Source of the DNA: Amphirosellinia nigrospora
Taxonomy: Eukaryota > Ascomycota > Sordariomycetes > Xylariales > Xylariaceae
Direction of reading: 5' to 3'
DNA length: 64,000 bases
Assembly (NCBI GenBank): GCA_004123355.1
Contig: SCHM01000006.1
Span: forward strand, 558,001-622,000
Positions 24,429-38,445 of the stretch are shown one piece after another. Below the pieces are notes generated by a model that saw only the letters and a program-made list of their open reading frames with translations, was not told the DNA's origin and did no database searches. A program made the position numbers and the translations under genes. Positions within the stretch are counted from its first letter, which is position 1. Each line of letters begins with the position of its first letter.

Positions 24429-25582
24429 CGTCGAGTTCTTGACGTCCCAACCCCCGGTAGGCTGATGTGGCTCTACCTCCAGTGACTTCCCAGCGAAGTG
24501 AAAGGCCGAGGGTCCCGGACGAGCTAGAGCAAGCATACAGGCGAGCAAGGCTGGTGTTTTAGTGGTGAAAGCGGTCGAGATGAAGAAAACTGGTGTAGGC
24601 TTTGTCGCCTGTGTTCAAAACTAGCAGCGTTGGGCTACGCATGAATGGAGTAGACCTGCCACGAGGGGTTGAGGCTACCTCGCACCAGATGCCACAGAAG
24701 CAAAGTCGAATTTCGGGCAATCACTTCTCGGGGCTCGCTCCAAACAGTCTCGACGTTCAGCGCTGTGCGACTGCAATACCACTGTACCTCGTCTCTCCTC
24801 TTCTGCGCTCAGGTCGTTCCAACAAACCCAAGTGACGTCGTCCCCAAAAATGTTCGTGATATACCGATGCTTTGCTAAGATTAATAAAAATCGTAACAAC
24901 CAGATTTCGTCAAGCTGACAACAGTCGAGTGTTCAATATCTACGTCGACAACCCTCTACAAACCAGAGGCATAATCCGAGTGAGTATATCGTGGAAAGGA
25001 GAGGTTTACTGAAAAAAGGAACGACGGCGGCGGACAGGGTCTCGAAGTCAGGCAGGGTGATGGGAGATGGACCATTAAGGTGTAGATGCGTCGTGTCCAG
25101 CCGCAGGTGACGGACTCGGTGATGGAAAGAAAGCAACGAACATGGAAAAGACTATAATTTGAGGGAGGAGAGTGGGTGACGTGACCTATGAAGTCGAATA
25201 GGTCCACAGCCCACAATCACAGTCCACAGTCCACCGTCCACCGTCCACGGTTTATTGTCCACAGCAGCAGGCCTCAGACGATGGAGCCGATACATGCAGA
25301 TAGGTACCTAGCATCGAGCTAAGTTAGCATTGCCCTTGCCCTTGTCGGAGCACCCGTAGACCAGAGCAGAAATCGGAAATATAATAATCTGGAGGGGTGA
25401 ATCCTTCAACTCTGACAATCCCTGCAACTGCACCCAAAAGGCAGCATGGGGCACGGAGCAGGGCTGGGACTGAAGTTCCTTGACACCAAGCCGCTAACCA
25501 ACGTGTTTCGAGCGAATGTGGGCCTGGTCCGGCCCTGACCTCGAGGTGATGATCCCTGAACCCATGGCCCTGGTGGCTGCTG

Positions 25583-25663
25583 GGTGCTGGGGACTGGGGA
25601 CTGGGGACTGGGGACTGGGGACTGGGTGCTGGGTGCTGGGTGCTGGGTGCTGGGTGCTGGGTA
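25583..25663. repeat. 7-bp minisatellite, two unit types
   Basis: About five copies of TGGGGAC are followed by about six copies of TGGGTGC, differing at two positions, head to tail. Confidence 0.9.
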
Positions 25664-25731
25664 CTACGGTCCAAGCAGGGCAGGCCCGTCCGTGATGGCG
25701 GATCGGGTGGTGGTTGCTTCCTGGGTTGCTT

Positions 25732-25783
25732 CTGCTTGTGCTTGTGCCTGTGCTTGTGCTTGCGCTTGTGCCTGCGCTTGCTC
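25732..25783. repeat. Hexanucleotide repeat (TGCTTG/TGCCTG)n
   Basis: About eight variant hexamers in a row, 70 bp downstream of the 7-bp minisatellite. The apparent Ala/Cys-rich and Lys/His-rich open frames here are products of the repeat. Confidence 0.8.
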
Positions 25784-26321
25784 TCGCTGGTCCTGCCTGC
25801 GCCTGGGGCGAGCGAGCGCGCATTGGAAGCGGGCGTACCATTCAACAGGGAAGGCAGCCGGTGCGGTCGGTCGGTCACTACCTACCTTAACCTACACTAC
25901 ACTAGCAGCCAGCCAGCCAGTTAGGGTCCCCACCGCATTCATCATCTCTTCGTTCGTGGGAACTGTAGCGTTGGTGTACAATAGGGGTATGAAGGACTAT
26001 GAAGGACTATGCTGTACCCAGACTAGTACATGTCGATACTTTGCGTGGGAGAGGAGCAGTTCCGTGACTGTCGGCCTGGGTCTCGGCCACGAACTCCGTG
26101 TCGTCTACTTACTACGGTATTTACTTGTCGAAGATGCTATATTAAACATAAACATGAGGTCTGTTGCATACATACGATTGATCTACTACACGACCTGTAC
26201 TGTGCTGCGACGCGACTAACTCCCTATCTATCATATCCTAGCCTATCCCGTCCTGTCTTGGAGGAGGACTGGGTCCTCGATGAAGCAAACCAGCTTCATC
26301 AAGGGGTGGCGTATGTATGCC

Positions 26322-26357
26322 CCAGACTCCAGACTCCAGATTCCAGACTCCAGACTG
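26322..26357. repeat. 7-bp tandem repeat (CAGACTC)n
   Basis: Five copies of CAGACTC/CAGATTC in tandem in non-coding DNA. Confidence 0.85.
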
Positions 26358-29300
26358 CGGACACGGTTACAGTATGGTGCAATTGACTCGGCCGGTGCAA
26401 AGTGTGGTTGAGTAAAGGCTGGGCATGTATGTATGTAACAGTGAGAGAGTTCTTGGGATACGTTCTTTGACAATGTGACCTCCGCATTGGGGAGCTGTCG
26501 CGTCTGCGCATACACTAGCGCAATAGCATGCGGGAAGAGGCTTTTTCTCCTCCTCGGCTGTGCCATTGGAGCGCAAACCCCCTTTCGGAGAATGATGCGC
26601 ATTCGTGGCCATGTTTAGCGCATCCAACTACTCTCCAGCGTAACGTCTTGTGATCGGAGCACTATAGCGTGTGTGTCTTGTGTTCGCATGTGCCGGGTGT
26701 CTAAGCTAAGGTATCTCTACTTATACGACTCTTGGTGATAGATAACCCGGGCCTCGCTAGGTTCTTTGATCGGAGGCTTTCCCCACTATCTGGCAACGGT
26801 AGCCGCAACGGCTTCTCGTCACCGCCCAGCAGCCGAATGATAAGTCAACCACGAGGACCCCCGGCGCATGGCGCAAGCCCAACTGACATAGCCTCCATTG
26901 TGGCAAAGGAGAACGACGTTACATGCCGGGGTTGCTGGGTCGGCCGCTTCAGGTTCACAGACGTTTGTGCCGGAATGGAATAGTTGAAACGTACCGGAGC
27001 CCAGAGTACTATGGATAGATGGCCGACGTTGCTCGTGTGCAACATCACGGGCTCCTGAATATAGTATCAAGTGTTTTGATCAACAATTCTCCGACTGATC
27101 TACTGCTACCTAACAGGAGTGGTTTTTTTTTTAATCTCCTAGGGCGTGATCAGCAAGCTGAAAACCACGGTTCCTTTATGTTTTCTTCTTTTTATGTCGC
27201 GGAAACAGCTGAATGTGCTAAGCTTGGTGGCGTTGCTTCATGGCGGGTGTCCGTGACAACCCCAAAGAATCTGTTGCAACGATGCTTAGTGTAATCCGCC
27301 CCTCACGGGCCTTGCTGGCTCCCGGTCATTAATACCCCAGGGAAGGGTGGTGGAGCTAGAGCAATATGTATAGTACTCAGAGATATAACAACGTATATTT
27401 ATTGTCCGAAAAGTCATCGGCGCTTAATGAGAAACATACCGCAGTTCATTCCGGAGCTTCCAAAGTCAAGTAGCAAAAACCGTCTTGTCAGTATGACGGT
27501 GCTCATAATTCTCTGATCTGCTATGAGTAGGGTCTTCAAGGATAAGCTAGGATTAGAAGATTCAAAAGCGGCTATCTAATTACCCTGCAGGGTACCGCAA
27601 TCCGCAATCATCTACACATACAGTAGCCCATGGCCCACAATCCGCACAACGGATTGATCCTGGCCAGCGGTGCAGGGGGAACATTCCGTTGCGGTTATCT
27701 AACCCTATTGTAGAATACCGAGACTAGTTGATAGAGGTACAGTATATACGCGGCATTAAGTATATATCAGAACCATACGAAGGGGTTGGCCATACGTAGT
27801 AGGTACTTACCTAGCTAGTTACAAGTTTGAGGTAATATTTATAGTATACAACGGCAGATAAACGTGCATGCGGTTTCAAGACCAGATCAAAACCGCTAAA
27901 GAATGTCAGATGGCCCGCTGTACCTTACCCTAAAGTGCAAATTAGCCGCAATAGCAGCTGGTTTGTATGGTGTGGTGGTTAGAGTCAAACAATGACAAGT
28001 GCTTATCGAGTCATCTGTATATGTAGGTCTCGTCTGCACAGTGGGCGGGGGTAGTGTACAACAGAGTGATGGACCCGGGGGATTGGAGCTATAAGAACTG
28101 TGCTGGTACCGCCGGATCGAGTATGCAATGCGATATTGTATTATCGACCGGGATCATGATACTTTAAACCCACGCTTAGTCCAAGTAGTATAAGTGCATG
28201 GATGGCGTCCCAAATCGTTACGCAATGTCCCGGTAGGGAAACATGCCTCTTCACCGAATACCACTTAAGATTAGGTACTAAAATCTTTTTCATCTTTTTC
28301 TTGTTTTCGCAATACATTACGCATGCTTTGTCATTTTGTTGTTTTGGGAGCCTTGGGCAGACGTAATAATCAGTCACGAGGATAGGGTGCGGAGAGATGA
28401 CGAGCTCCCCTTTGGAAATAATACGACATATTATCTAACCCAGGTGGGTTATCGCTGTACTATAAGTATGTATACAAGTATGTCTTCAGCGCCGGTAAGA
28501 CAAGGCTCTCGGCAAGGCTACTCGAACAGTCATGCTGCAAATTGCCGACTAGCAGCGACTTGTCTCACGTGGGGTTGCAAACTACTTGCCACGAAAAGTC
28601 AACATTCCAGGATCAGTCTAGTCGGTATTCGGCTCGTCGTTCCTTAGTTGACTACTCCTCATGTAACAAATGCAAATGAGTGTATTTGATAATAGTTGTA
28701 GCGTAGAAAGGCCAAAATTGCCGCGAGTCAGTGCTGCCGCGACGATATCACATTGTTCCAAGTCAGACACTAAATGAAGAATTGGGTTAGGTAATATGCG
28801 TGCAGCGTGTCACTGTACAGTACCTAAGTAACTCGTAGTGTACCGTGATATGGGCTAATGCAACTACATTAGATCACATGTTCAGTTAGATAATATCTTA
28901 CTATGTTGGCATTAAAAAAACCACACGGATTATTGCCAATGTCCACAAGTTGCGCCGGACTGTTGGACAATCGGCAGCGAGCCGGGGATGCCTGGGATAG
29001 ATTAGCACACTATTGTACTCTCGCACCCAATTCGTACAAGATCTCCAGGGGGCATCTCGGTTTTCCTGGCTTTTCCCGGGTGGCAGCGGCCCTCTTCTTG
29101 CCGTAGTGTGAGTCTAGGTGTGTGTTCAATCTACCGACGTCCGAAGCCTGACCATGATGATACGTAAATAGGGAAGGGTCCGGACTAGGGACCACAGTCT
29201 ACTACACTATGCGGTAGCTGTACGATGAATTGGTTTCGGCCACTCATACCTGGATCGACCAAACTCCAAACGCACATGTGTATAATTAGCATTCATGCTG

Positions 29301-32300
29301 TTACATGGCATGATGTGCTACTCTCTACGCCAGTAAGACCGGACGAGAGAGGGCCTCGCACCCCAGCAAACATATCTGTATCCAGCTCCCTCAGGCAAGC
29401 AGTCTGGGTCTGCCCAGCTATCACACCTAGGTTATACTCCATGCTGCAACGGTATGCAGTGTACGAATTGATCGTTGCTCATTGGTATAGCTACCTATGT
29501 TCTCATCGGTCGCCAAGAGACTAATAATAATAAGATGTGTCTAGCAGCAGGCCACCTCAAGGCCAAGTGGACTCATCCTTGCACGATTCCCCAGCCGGTT
29601 GTTTCATCATTGCGCCGCACTACGCCTCTGGTTTCGCTGGGCTTATTAGAGATAGGCTAATATCCTACATCGGGACAGAACCGATACCGATTCCCTCACA
29701 ATTACTAATTTACCCAGATAGCTTAACGTTGCCGGTCAAACAGCCTTACACGTAATCCGAACAGGATACTGAAATTGTTTTGCGGGTCGACACTAGGCGA
29801 TGCATCTTTCGGGCGGCATTACAGTACAGGGATAGGAGCGAGCTTAAAGTAGTGTAAAGTAGAAGCTTTTAGGGCGATAGACACGAGAGGATTCATGCTG
29901 CAGTACTAGTATCGGTACCAGGTTAGATGTTTCGGTACCATACTATGTAAAAGGCAGGCCACGTTGCAGCCCTTGGAAAGAATGTATGGTACCGGAAGCT
30001 TCCCGATGGATAGCTTGTACATAGTAGTGTAATCTATAGACTCTGCGTTCAGCTATCAGTGGCTTATGGTACGCAAATGAGATTGACTCTTAGTTCCTTC
30101 CAGAACTATTCTTGCTCTTCCGCCATCGGCTTAGTTGCTGTTCTAAGTACGTTTGCTGTATGTTGCAACTTTATTCGTGCTACAACACCAGGTGTGTTTT
30201 TGCCTTTCCATTTTATACTCCGGAAAGCAGTATCCGTATTAGTTCATTGTCTGGGGAAAGTAACTCGGCAACCGTTCGGCTGCCGAACGGCTCAATGCCT
30301 GTATTCAGTAGGAAATCTGTTAAGACAAGCCGCACAAACGCAGGGGAACTTCCTCGAAATGTCAAATACCACTACACTACTGCGCTTCCTATGCCTATTA
30401 GGTGCTGTGAAATACTGCATGTAGGTAATCTCAATGTGCGATCGGCGGAAACTAGCATTAGCAGCGAATCTCGACCGGGCAGCAACCGAATTCCCCTGTG
30501 GCCTGCGACCAAAAAGGCTTATTAAGGGACTCTAGCTGCTCCATAATAAATCAGACTTGCTTCCTTCGTGCATTGGTTTACCTGAATTAGTTTGTCACCC
30601 GTTTGAGGGTCTGAGGCACTGCCAGATTACCGTAAGGCTGCCCAGACTGGCCAGACATTCGGCATCCTCCGGGCTAGCCGAGCCCCAATGCGTATCCTCC
30701 GCACAGAGAGGCAGCGGTTAGAACCGTTCGTGAAGGCGCCGTACGGGCAAACCTACCGAGATCCACAGCAAAATTCGCTTACCACTACCCGTTGATGAGT
30801 AAACAGAGTCGCATTAACAAGTTCGCGCATACAAACAAACGCCAGGTTAGGGCAAAGATAATGATAGGCGAAAAGGGCAAGATTCATATACATTAAACCA
30901 AGCGCATGAAACTGAACATCAACTTTTACTAATCAGACAGACATGACATATGCTCGAACCCGAGACAATATATAGTACAAGAACTAATTAGCAAGTTGTA
31001 GTGTAGTGTAAATTATCACCATATTCCGTCTCCCCTTCGCGTAAAACGATATCCGCACTACACAGACAGTTTCGTGTTATTGACGGCTTGTCGCATCCAA
31101 CATGCACTTTTCCACGCGCGTACCGGGAGCAAGGGTTCTCCCACATTCCGGCTAGACACAGGGATCTACAGGCGGCATGGAGAAGCCTTCGCCAGATGGC
31201 CACTCACCGAAGAGGGGGGAAACGACAGTCATGTGTTAATTTGGCCAACGGCCGTCTAGCCGCGGTAATCGCAACTGCACTTATAATAATCAACATAAAG
31301 AATTGCCAACACGTGCCAAATCCCCGAACAGGACCCGGCTGTCTGTCTGTCAGCAAATCAGTGGCCAAGATGAAAGCTACGATATGGCAGCTTGCCGCGC
31401 CTTCGCCCTTCTACCGGGTGTGTGGCAAGTATGCTCGAGGCCATGCCATCGTTACCTGCTGCAATAGCAATGGCCTCCCTCAAACCCCTGGACACCCACC
31501 ATCCTTTTCAGCTTGGGGGTCTTCTTTAACCTGCAGGAGCCGGCATATCTTAGTATAACCTACTCCCCCTCGCCGAATATGCGGAGCTACCTATGAAGTA
31601 ACTCCCGAAGTCACCACCCATCACCTCGTTCGACCGCCCCTGTCAAGGCCGGCCTTGATACCACCGCTATAGTTGTTGCGCCAGCATCCCGTGTTACGCC
31701 ACGTTGCATAATGTTTGCAAGTTGTCAGAGAGGAGAAATTGAGCCCCGGTGCTCGTATGCTCTATCGGTCCATATTGTTTGGCCAGTTGATAGATGCGCG
31801 GCAAGGACTGGGACGAAAATAGACTTGAGGAGTGCGACGTGAACGACGAGCCCCAGACTGTTTCAGATGCACAGGCCAGATTCTCTCTACCGCGGACGGG
31901 TGTCTAGAAGACTGCCAGTCGGGTAGGTGCAGCTTACCTACGCATCTGTCCTCGAGCTGCAGGAGTCCATCTTGCCGTCTTACAGTATAGTCCCATCAAG
32001 TGATATGAGGTTACATTGGGACGGTAGTTTATCTCGGGAACCATGAGTATAGATGGTACGTAAGACTAGCCGCATCCCGCGAGACAAGGAAACCTTGTGA
32101 CCCAGTAATCCAACTTGGCAGCTCTCTCTCCAAGCCGATCGTTAGGATACCCGGGCTCGTTTAATACCGATGGGGAACTATACACACCGACACCGCCAGA
32201 CTATCCGCGTATACGCACACAATGTGTTTGTTAGTGACCAGATCCATGTGCTATGAGGCAGCCCTGGGGAATCAAACCATGTCGGCAGGGGTGTATGGGA

Positions 32301-33772
32301 TCCAGATGTGGACAAAACACCCTTACTTTCGGAAAGTGCTGCTTATGGTAGTTGATAAGTAGTCAGCAACAAAAGAACTTGAGAGGCGTTCGCAAAACCA
32401 CACGCTCGGGTGGCTTGTCGTGTCACGCCATACCGAATGTCAGGGCGAAAAAGAAATGTGAGTACGCAGTAAGCTCTACAGTACATCTATTCAGATTCTG
32501 CCATGTTTTCTTCTCGGCTGTCAGCGCAGCATATGTCCAATTTATCCCGGACCCCTAGACAAGGATCCGGGTAACGTTCGACACACCGCAGCCACGGACG
32601 ACTTTCAACATCGGTGTTTGCTCCTGAGGATCTATCCAGCGTTTCCAGCCTCTCATCGCGGCGTAACATGACCGCTCCACGAAATTGCAATCATCCACCA
32701 ATTGGCTGCGGGCACAGCCGAGGGTTTGTGTTTGCTCGGTGCATCATGCGTCGACGCGGTTCGTCGTACATTGTGCATCGTCGAGGCCGTTCTACCATGC
32801 GTCTCAAGGTACGCGAAACGAGAGAGATGGCCTTTCGGCCCACAGGTTGTACAGACATGTTTCTCACATGTAGTGCGACGAACGGCCAATGTAGTACCTT
32901 TGCAATGAATCTTGGTCCAACGACGACCGCTTCTAATTGGGGAGGAGACCATCCGATTCGCAGTACCAGACACCCCTGCCGGCCCTGGGCCGCCGTGGAA
33001 TCGTGTACGCGGGGAAGCATGGATCATGACTCACTGAGTAGTCGTTTTTCGAATCACACTTGCGCGCAACCGAGCCCTTGGTGAGGAGCTAGAGAGCCGC
33101 AGGTTCCAACTAGCTGTGCCTCCCTGCATGAATTGCAGCATCTCTGATCCAGGATCCAGGAACTTTTCCAAAGCGTCCCCTTGCGGCGGCGGCGGCTAAT
33201 GCGGCTGGGGTTGCAGGCACTCAGGGGCCCCAGCCGAATGGCGAATGCTGCCATCTTCGTCAGCAGTAACAGTAAGTAACCCAGAATCGCGAAATAGTAC
33301 ATTCGGCCTCCCAGGTAAGGAGCCCTCTCGACGATGAAGCCATTTACTTTCTCTCTATCACCCCCTGAGCATCCCGGCAACACGTCAAACCTAGAATGCT
33401 GCACCACCCGCCCTCTCTTTTATTTTTTGAACGACGGGGGGCTGCGCTTCGGTTGGCTGTCTATCTTGTGCAAGGTCCGGGCGCATCTCGTTTTCGCGAC
33501 GATGCACGTCACAAACCGCAAACCAAACAGGGTTGTCCTTTTCTCGTGCAGTGTCATCCCGTCAAATGGGCATGTTTCCTCGCACGCCGGGTGGTCATCT
33601 GAGGCTCAAAATAGCAACGCAATCTTGCATCGCTTACTCCCGCCCCTGACAGCGCCTAGTTGGAAGCTTTGTGCAAAGATTCCTTGGAGTTCCGTACGTG
33701 ACAGGGCTACGAGACGGCGTAGTGTATAGGTGGAGAGAGGGTTTAGTTTTGTTACTTACATACCTCTCTTAC

Positions 33773-33804
<32 letters not shown>
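33773..33804. repeat. (AGT)n microsatellite
   Basis: About eleven uninterrupted AGT units in non-coding DNA. Confidence 0.9.
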
Positions 33805-34378
33805 ACACGCCGACCGGAGAAGAGCTGTCGCAAAGACCGTCTGCGTCTGCATGCGCATGCAGGCTTCGGGCGCCCCGTCTATCTATCCCTTGCAGCGTGC
33901 CGATGCACCAATCTTCCCCAAGACATACATACATACATGCATACATATAGATATCGGAGGGAGCCAACGGTCTCCAAACCAAACGTCCAAAAGCAAAACA
34001 AAACCCCATCTAATCTAAGAGCACATCTAATCTCCGCAAAAAAGGGCCATTTATCTGAGCATTGTTTAGTAACACGATTTGCCTGCTGTGTCACTCAACT
34101 GCTGCAACACGGACGATGAACCGCTGCTACAATCAATCCTGCGGATCACTGCTGCTACTCGCCGCCGATGTTTGCTACTGATCTCCCGTAGGTAACCGAA
34201 CCGTTAGCCCTGTTTTGTTGTTGGTCTGAAACAGCGCATCATGTTATTTTTATCTCGTTTCCCATGCCCATGTCTGGCCGCAGGTTCGCCCCCCTCTCGC
34301 ATTCCCATCGGAACGGAGCCGAGTTATAACGTTAGATCCATCCTGGAGACCCATCCGATTCGTTGCAACATTGCGGTT

Positions 34379-34395
34379 TGTGTGTGTGTGTGTGT
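34379..34395. repeat. (TG)n microsatellite
   Basis: Eight TG units in non-coding DNA. Confidence 0.85.
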
Positions 34396-36128
34396 CCGGG
34401 TAATACCATCTGGGCTCTTCGTCTGTTTTTTTTTTTGGTACCTCTCCTTTCGTGATCGACGTTTCTCGTCCTTCTTTTTGACACAGACATGTGCGCTGCG
34501 TCTGATGACGTGCGTCATGGAACGATTTGTACCAGATCTAGAACATTGAACCAATCCTACGATCGAATGTACAGTAGAGTGGACTTCACGTCGGTACAAA
34601 TCCTCGTCACAACTGGGTCGCGAAAGCGCGCGCTCTTGTGGTTCGGCGTCGATAGTGGTCAAGTGAACGTGAAGCAGCAATCTTAAAATAAGAATGTCCA
34701 AATTGCAAAACGATTGCGGTCGGAGGTAGCTCCTGATCGTAGACCTTCGCCTATAAGCGGACGAACGAAATGAATGCTTAGACGCTCCATCGTGAGAAAA
34801 GCATATGTCGGAGTAGACTTCGCCCCATTCACATGCATCTAATTCTTAAAGTCCGTTGAGATTCGGAAGTCTAATTCCCGCTCACAGCTAAACTCGGAAT
34901 GATGCTTACTGCATTGTGGGATGCGGCCGCTATCCCGGCGAAGGCGCCGCATGTGAGCTAAGAGAACTTAGACAATGCTTTTTTTTCGCGTAGAGGCTTC
35001 GCATAGGCATGGCTATGCCCAAAGGTGGTTCCTGGCAAGGCCGTCGTAGGATCCGAGGGCGCGCAGGCGAATGCCGGAGCTAGGCTTCGCCCTAAGCTCG
35101 CATATGATCATTTACCTCATACTATACGTGCCCCTATTCAGTATTCTAGATGTTCGCGTAGGCATGGAAAGCGACATGTCAATTTACACTAAGAGTTGAC
35201 ACAGGTTAATCCAGAGGCTCTCTGTTTCTAATCATAGACGATTTTATCTGGCGACGTAAGAGTATCTAGTCTCTGGATGATGATTTTGCTAATGAGGGAA
35301 GGATCACCATCTGGCGTCGTTCGAGCGACGCGTATGCGTGATACGCGGCGTATAAATTAAGGCGTCCATGCCGCTATAGAAAGGCATGAACATCGTCTAT
35401 ATCTCGGCGTAATTCGATGTTATTGACAGGGCGTGAGGACAAATTAGAAGAGACATAATAAGATTGTAGTTAGTTTGAATGAATAACGAGGTCAACCCGG
35501 AAGTAGTAAATGCGAAGGAGTCGATGGCAATTAAGAACTTTTATACCTTAATTTATGCTATTACCTAGATCTCATGTGATAGATAATATCCTAGTGCTAT
35601 GGCAATATTCCTCACGGCTTGCTTGGATTATATAGAGCTGATGTTGAACTTTCTCCCACCATGATTCGATTTTCATGGATTCGGTGCCGGTAATCTGTAG
35701 TTTTGACGCCTTACCAATGAAAAGCTATAGATGACGACCAAGTCTAAGCCCTCATCGAAGAGCCTATTCAGTTCCATGGAAAAAGGAACCGCACATCTCA
35801 GAGTTGAGCTACAGCCGAACCCAGCATAACACTTCTACTGGCAGTCTCCTCTTAGGCAGTCATCTTCGGAAACACTTACAAACGAGGGTCGACTATCCCT
35901 AAGACCACGAAAGGGGATGGGTACGAGCAGATAGAAGCACAACCGCACCGGGTCCATTTTTTCCTAAGTATATGAGATGATCTAAAAGTCACAGCCAGAT
36001 AACCCGCCGAACGCTCCAAAGGTGTATAAAAAACACCAAGATACCTTATAGTCTACGCACAGTCATCAGACCAACATCTTACAAGCCCAACCCGACGATA
36101 TGAATGGAAATGTCATCATTCATTATGC

Positions 36129-38445
36129 TCAGCAAATGGCATGAGTCTTCCCATGTATACCCTGAATGGAATGTCTCTCCTTCTATAGCAAAGTGATCAG
36201 TCTGAGTTCGAATATCCCGACGCATACAAATCTTTTAACGACAAGAGGAATGAGAGGAAAGGATACGACAGAAAACTTACTCGGAATTTGGGATGGTTAT
36301 GTTTAGCTTCAGCACTATTCACGGTGTGCTTGAGAATGTACTCCTCTTGCGCCTTGATCGAGTCTCGATCCATCTGCTCTAGCATGCCCTGGCAGAGCTT
36401 GATATCGCAGAGTAGCGCATCACAGCGGTTCTTGGTGAAGTCTTCCCGGACGACGACACGCAACATCTTGAGGTTCTCGGTGTGAGGCGCCATGGTATAC
36501 GCGGGGACAACCCATCCACGAGCACGCTATGGCATCGTTAGTGAATTTATTTCGAAGGTCGGCATGAGCTCTGGCGACACGTGGCAGGTCAGGGGAGAAG
36601 AATTCCCTCTTGTTACTAGCGAGTCCTAAACGGGAAGCGAAGATACTGGATACTTACCAGCCTATGTGCGAGGGCGAACTCGTCGTAATGTCGATCCCCT
36701 CTCTCCGGCAAACGGAAGGCGACCAGTGGCAGGCCCTCACCTGACGTCTTGCTCATGACTATAACTCTCGAGGTCAGCAACTACGATCCACGATTCAGTC
36801 TCGAACACAGCAAATTTCCACCGCTGAAACCCCGCCAAAGCAGGCCGAGAGCAAAACAAGCCACGGGGAATTACGTACTAACGAAGCCTAGAGCCTCAAG
36901 GGCTTGACTTAAGTAATTGGCCGTGCGCGTCAGGTTCGACATGATGGCCCGATAACCCTTCTTACCCAGTCGGATCAGCTGATAGTACTGTCCGATGACC
37001 TGGCTGGCGCCTTTTGAAAAGTTCAACCTGCATTATCAAGAGTTAGTGAAAGCTCTTCATTTTCCAATCCACTTCTAGCAAGACTTCGTGGACGACTCTA
37101 AAGACAGGGTTATAGCTCGGAGAGTTATGACGTCCCTCAGAAAGGTTGGAGCTCATATGAAAAGTACTCACGTAAATGACGATTGGTCAGCACCCAGGTA
37201 GTTGATGTTGAACACAAGTTCCTGAGGGAGATATTCTGCACCTATTATTCAGAGATTCCGAGTCAGCCATTGCTACTGATGGTAAAACATAGAAACTTCA
37301 TAATACTGACTTCTCCAGACGACCCAGCCGATACCGGGATATACAAGACCGTACTGCAGCAAATTAGCTTCAAATAGGACGAGGTGCTTAGCCATAGCTC
37401 ATTTACCTTGTGGCCTGACACATTGATAGAAACCCTTCTCGCATCTGAAATCCCACTCAAGGTCGGGGACAACGAAGGGCAACAAACCCCCAGAGCAGCA
37501 TCGACATGGATCGGGCAATCCAAATTCCTCTCTACCAAGAGGTCATTGACAGCCTTGACATCTTCGTACTCGCCAGTATACGTCGTACCCAGAATGGCAC
37601 AGATACCAATCGTATTCTCGTCGACCAGGTCCACCGTCTCCACGGGGTCTATGACATATCTCTCGGGCGTGCAGTACACGAGCTTTTCTTCGATCTCAAA
37701 GTATCTCGTCGCCTTTTCCCAGCAGACCTGGACGGCGGACGACATGACGATATTGGGGCGGTCTGTGGGCTTGCCGGCGGCTATCCGCTTGTTCTTCCAG
37801 CGCTTCTTCATCGCCAGCACCGCGAGCATGATGGCCTCGGAGGAGCCGACACATGATGTACCTATCGCGACAGTGTTCTCGCCGTCCGAGTTCGAGGTAG
37901 GAGCGTTGAAGAGGCGCCCAATCATGGATACGCAACGGTTTTGTATATCCGCCGATTGGGGATACTCCTCGTAGTCGATGAAGTTTTTCGAGAACGACTC
38001 GGTCATAAGCTTCTCTGCCTCTTCTTCCTGAAACCAATTGTAAATTAGTATCACTCTATGCGCGTAGTATGAATTGCTCTTGGACTTAGGAGGGGTCGAG
38101 AGAGAGTATAATCTTACCATGTACGTCGTAACAAATGATGCCAGACTATTTTAATGCTATCAGATCATTCATATTCCCCTCGCCCACAACAACTTCTGAG
38201 ACGTACTTGAGCATTGGGTTTCCATCCAGACTTAGTTCGTCTTTGATCATCCGATAAGCGACCTCCTTAGGCATCTCGCCTTCTGGCATCTCATGCTTCG
38301 GAAGGTCTTCGGCAGCGAACCTGGAGCCATAAACACTAGTTGTGAATGTGTCATCGTAGTTACTGAGCTGTAAGCGAATTTTCTTCACAGCTTCTGGGAG
38401 AGCTCCGAGCTCTGGGTCTTGCGGTATTTGGGATAGGTGAACCAT
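36129..38445 (-). CDS. Glutamate decarboxylase (PLP-dependent)
   Basis: Converts glutamate to 4-aminobutyrate and CO2 in the cytosol, the entry to the GABA shunt. Nine exons can be solved: 38445-38207, 38145-38118, 38027-37407, 37353-37311, 37241-37172, 37027-36879, 36758-36658, 36526-36281 and 36182-36129. Phases agree at every junction. The PLP-binding lysine lies in NVSGHK at the end of exon 3. Downstream blocks [38 protein letters not shown] and [19 protein letters not shown] are intact, and the protein ends in the fungal GAD tail GKTHAIC. Two frame losses lie in exon 3, one base near 37493 and probably two near 37433, both between the VDAA block and the lysine. Exons of 28 and 43 bp would be missed by simple gene finders. 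The rest is so well kept that the gene is probably functional. Confidence 0.92.

Larger units (their letters stand above)
24429..36128. other. 11.7-kb region without a supportable gene
   Basis: I found no conserved domain in six frames, even after allowing for the frameshifts seen elsewhere. Base composition is mixed, GC-richer at 24.5-26.9, 30.6-34.7 kb and AT-rich at 27.3-28.3 and 34.7-36.1 kb. It contains a run of short tandem repeats listed separately. Open frames such as 25324-25878 (minus), 31088-31558 (plus) and 32614-33084 (plus) come from low-complexity repeats or balanced composition and show no family features. Non-coding RNAs or long regulatory DNA for the transcription factor upstream edge are possible but not visible. 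Confidence 0.5.

Noticed and set aside
25324-25878. 184-codon minus-strand frame with Lys/His-rich and Pro/Ser-rich runs
   Set aside because: It is produced entirely by the minisatellite and hexamer repeats; no family features.
30059-30525. Two overlapping plus-strand frames of 121 and 137 codons
   Set aside because: They lie in different frames over the same DNA, with no conserved motif or upstream context.
32614-33084. Overlapping open frames on both strands
   Set aside because: They have no domain, similar length on both strands and no supporting splice or codon pattern.
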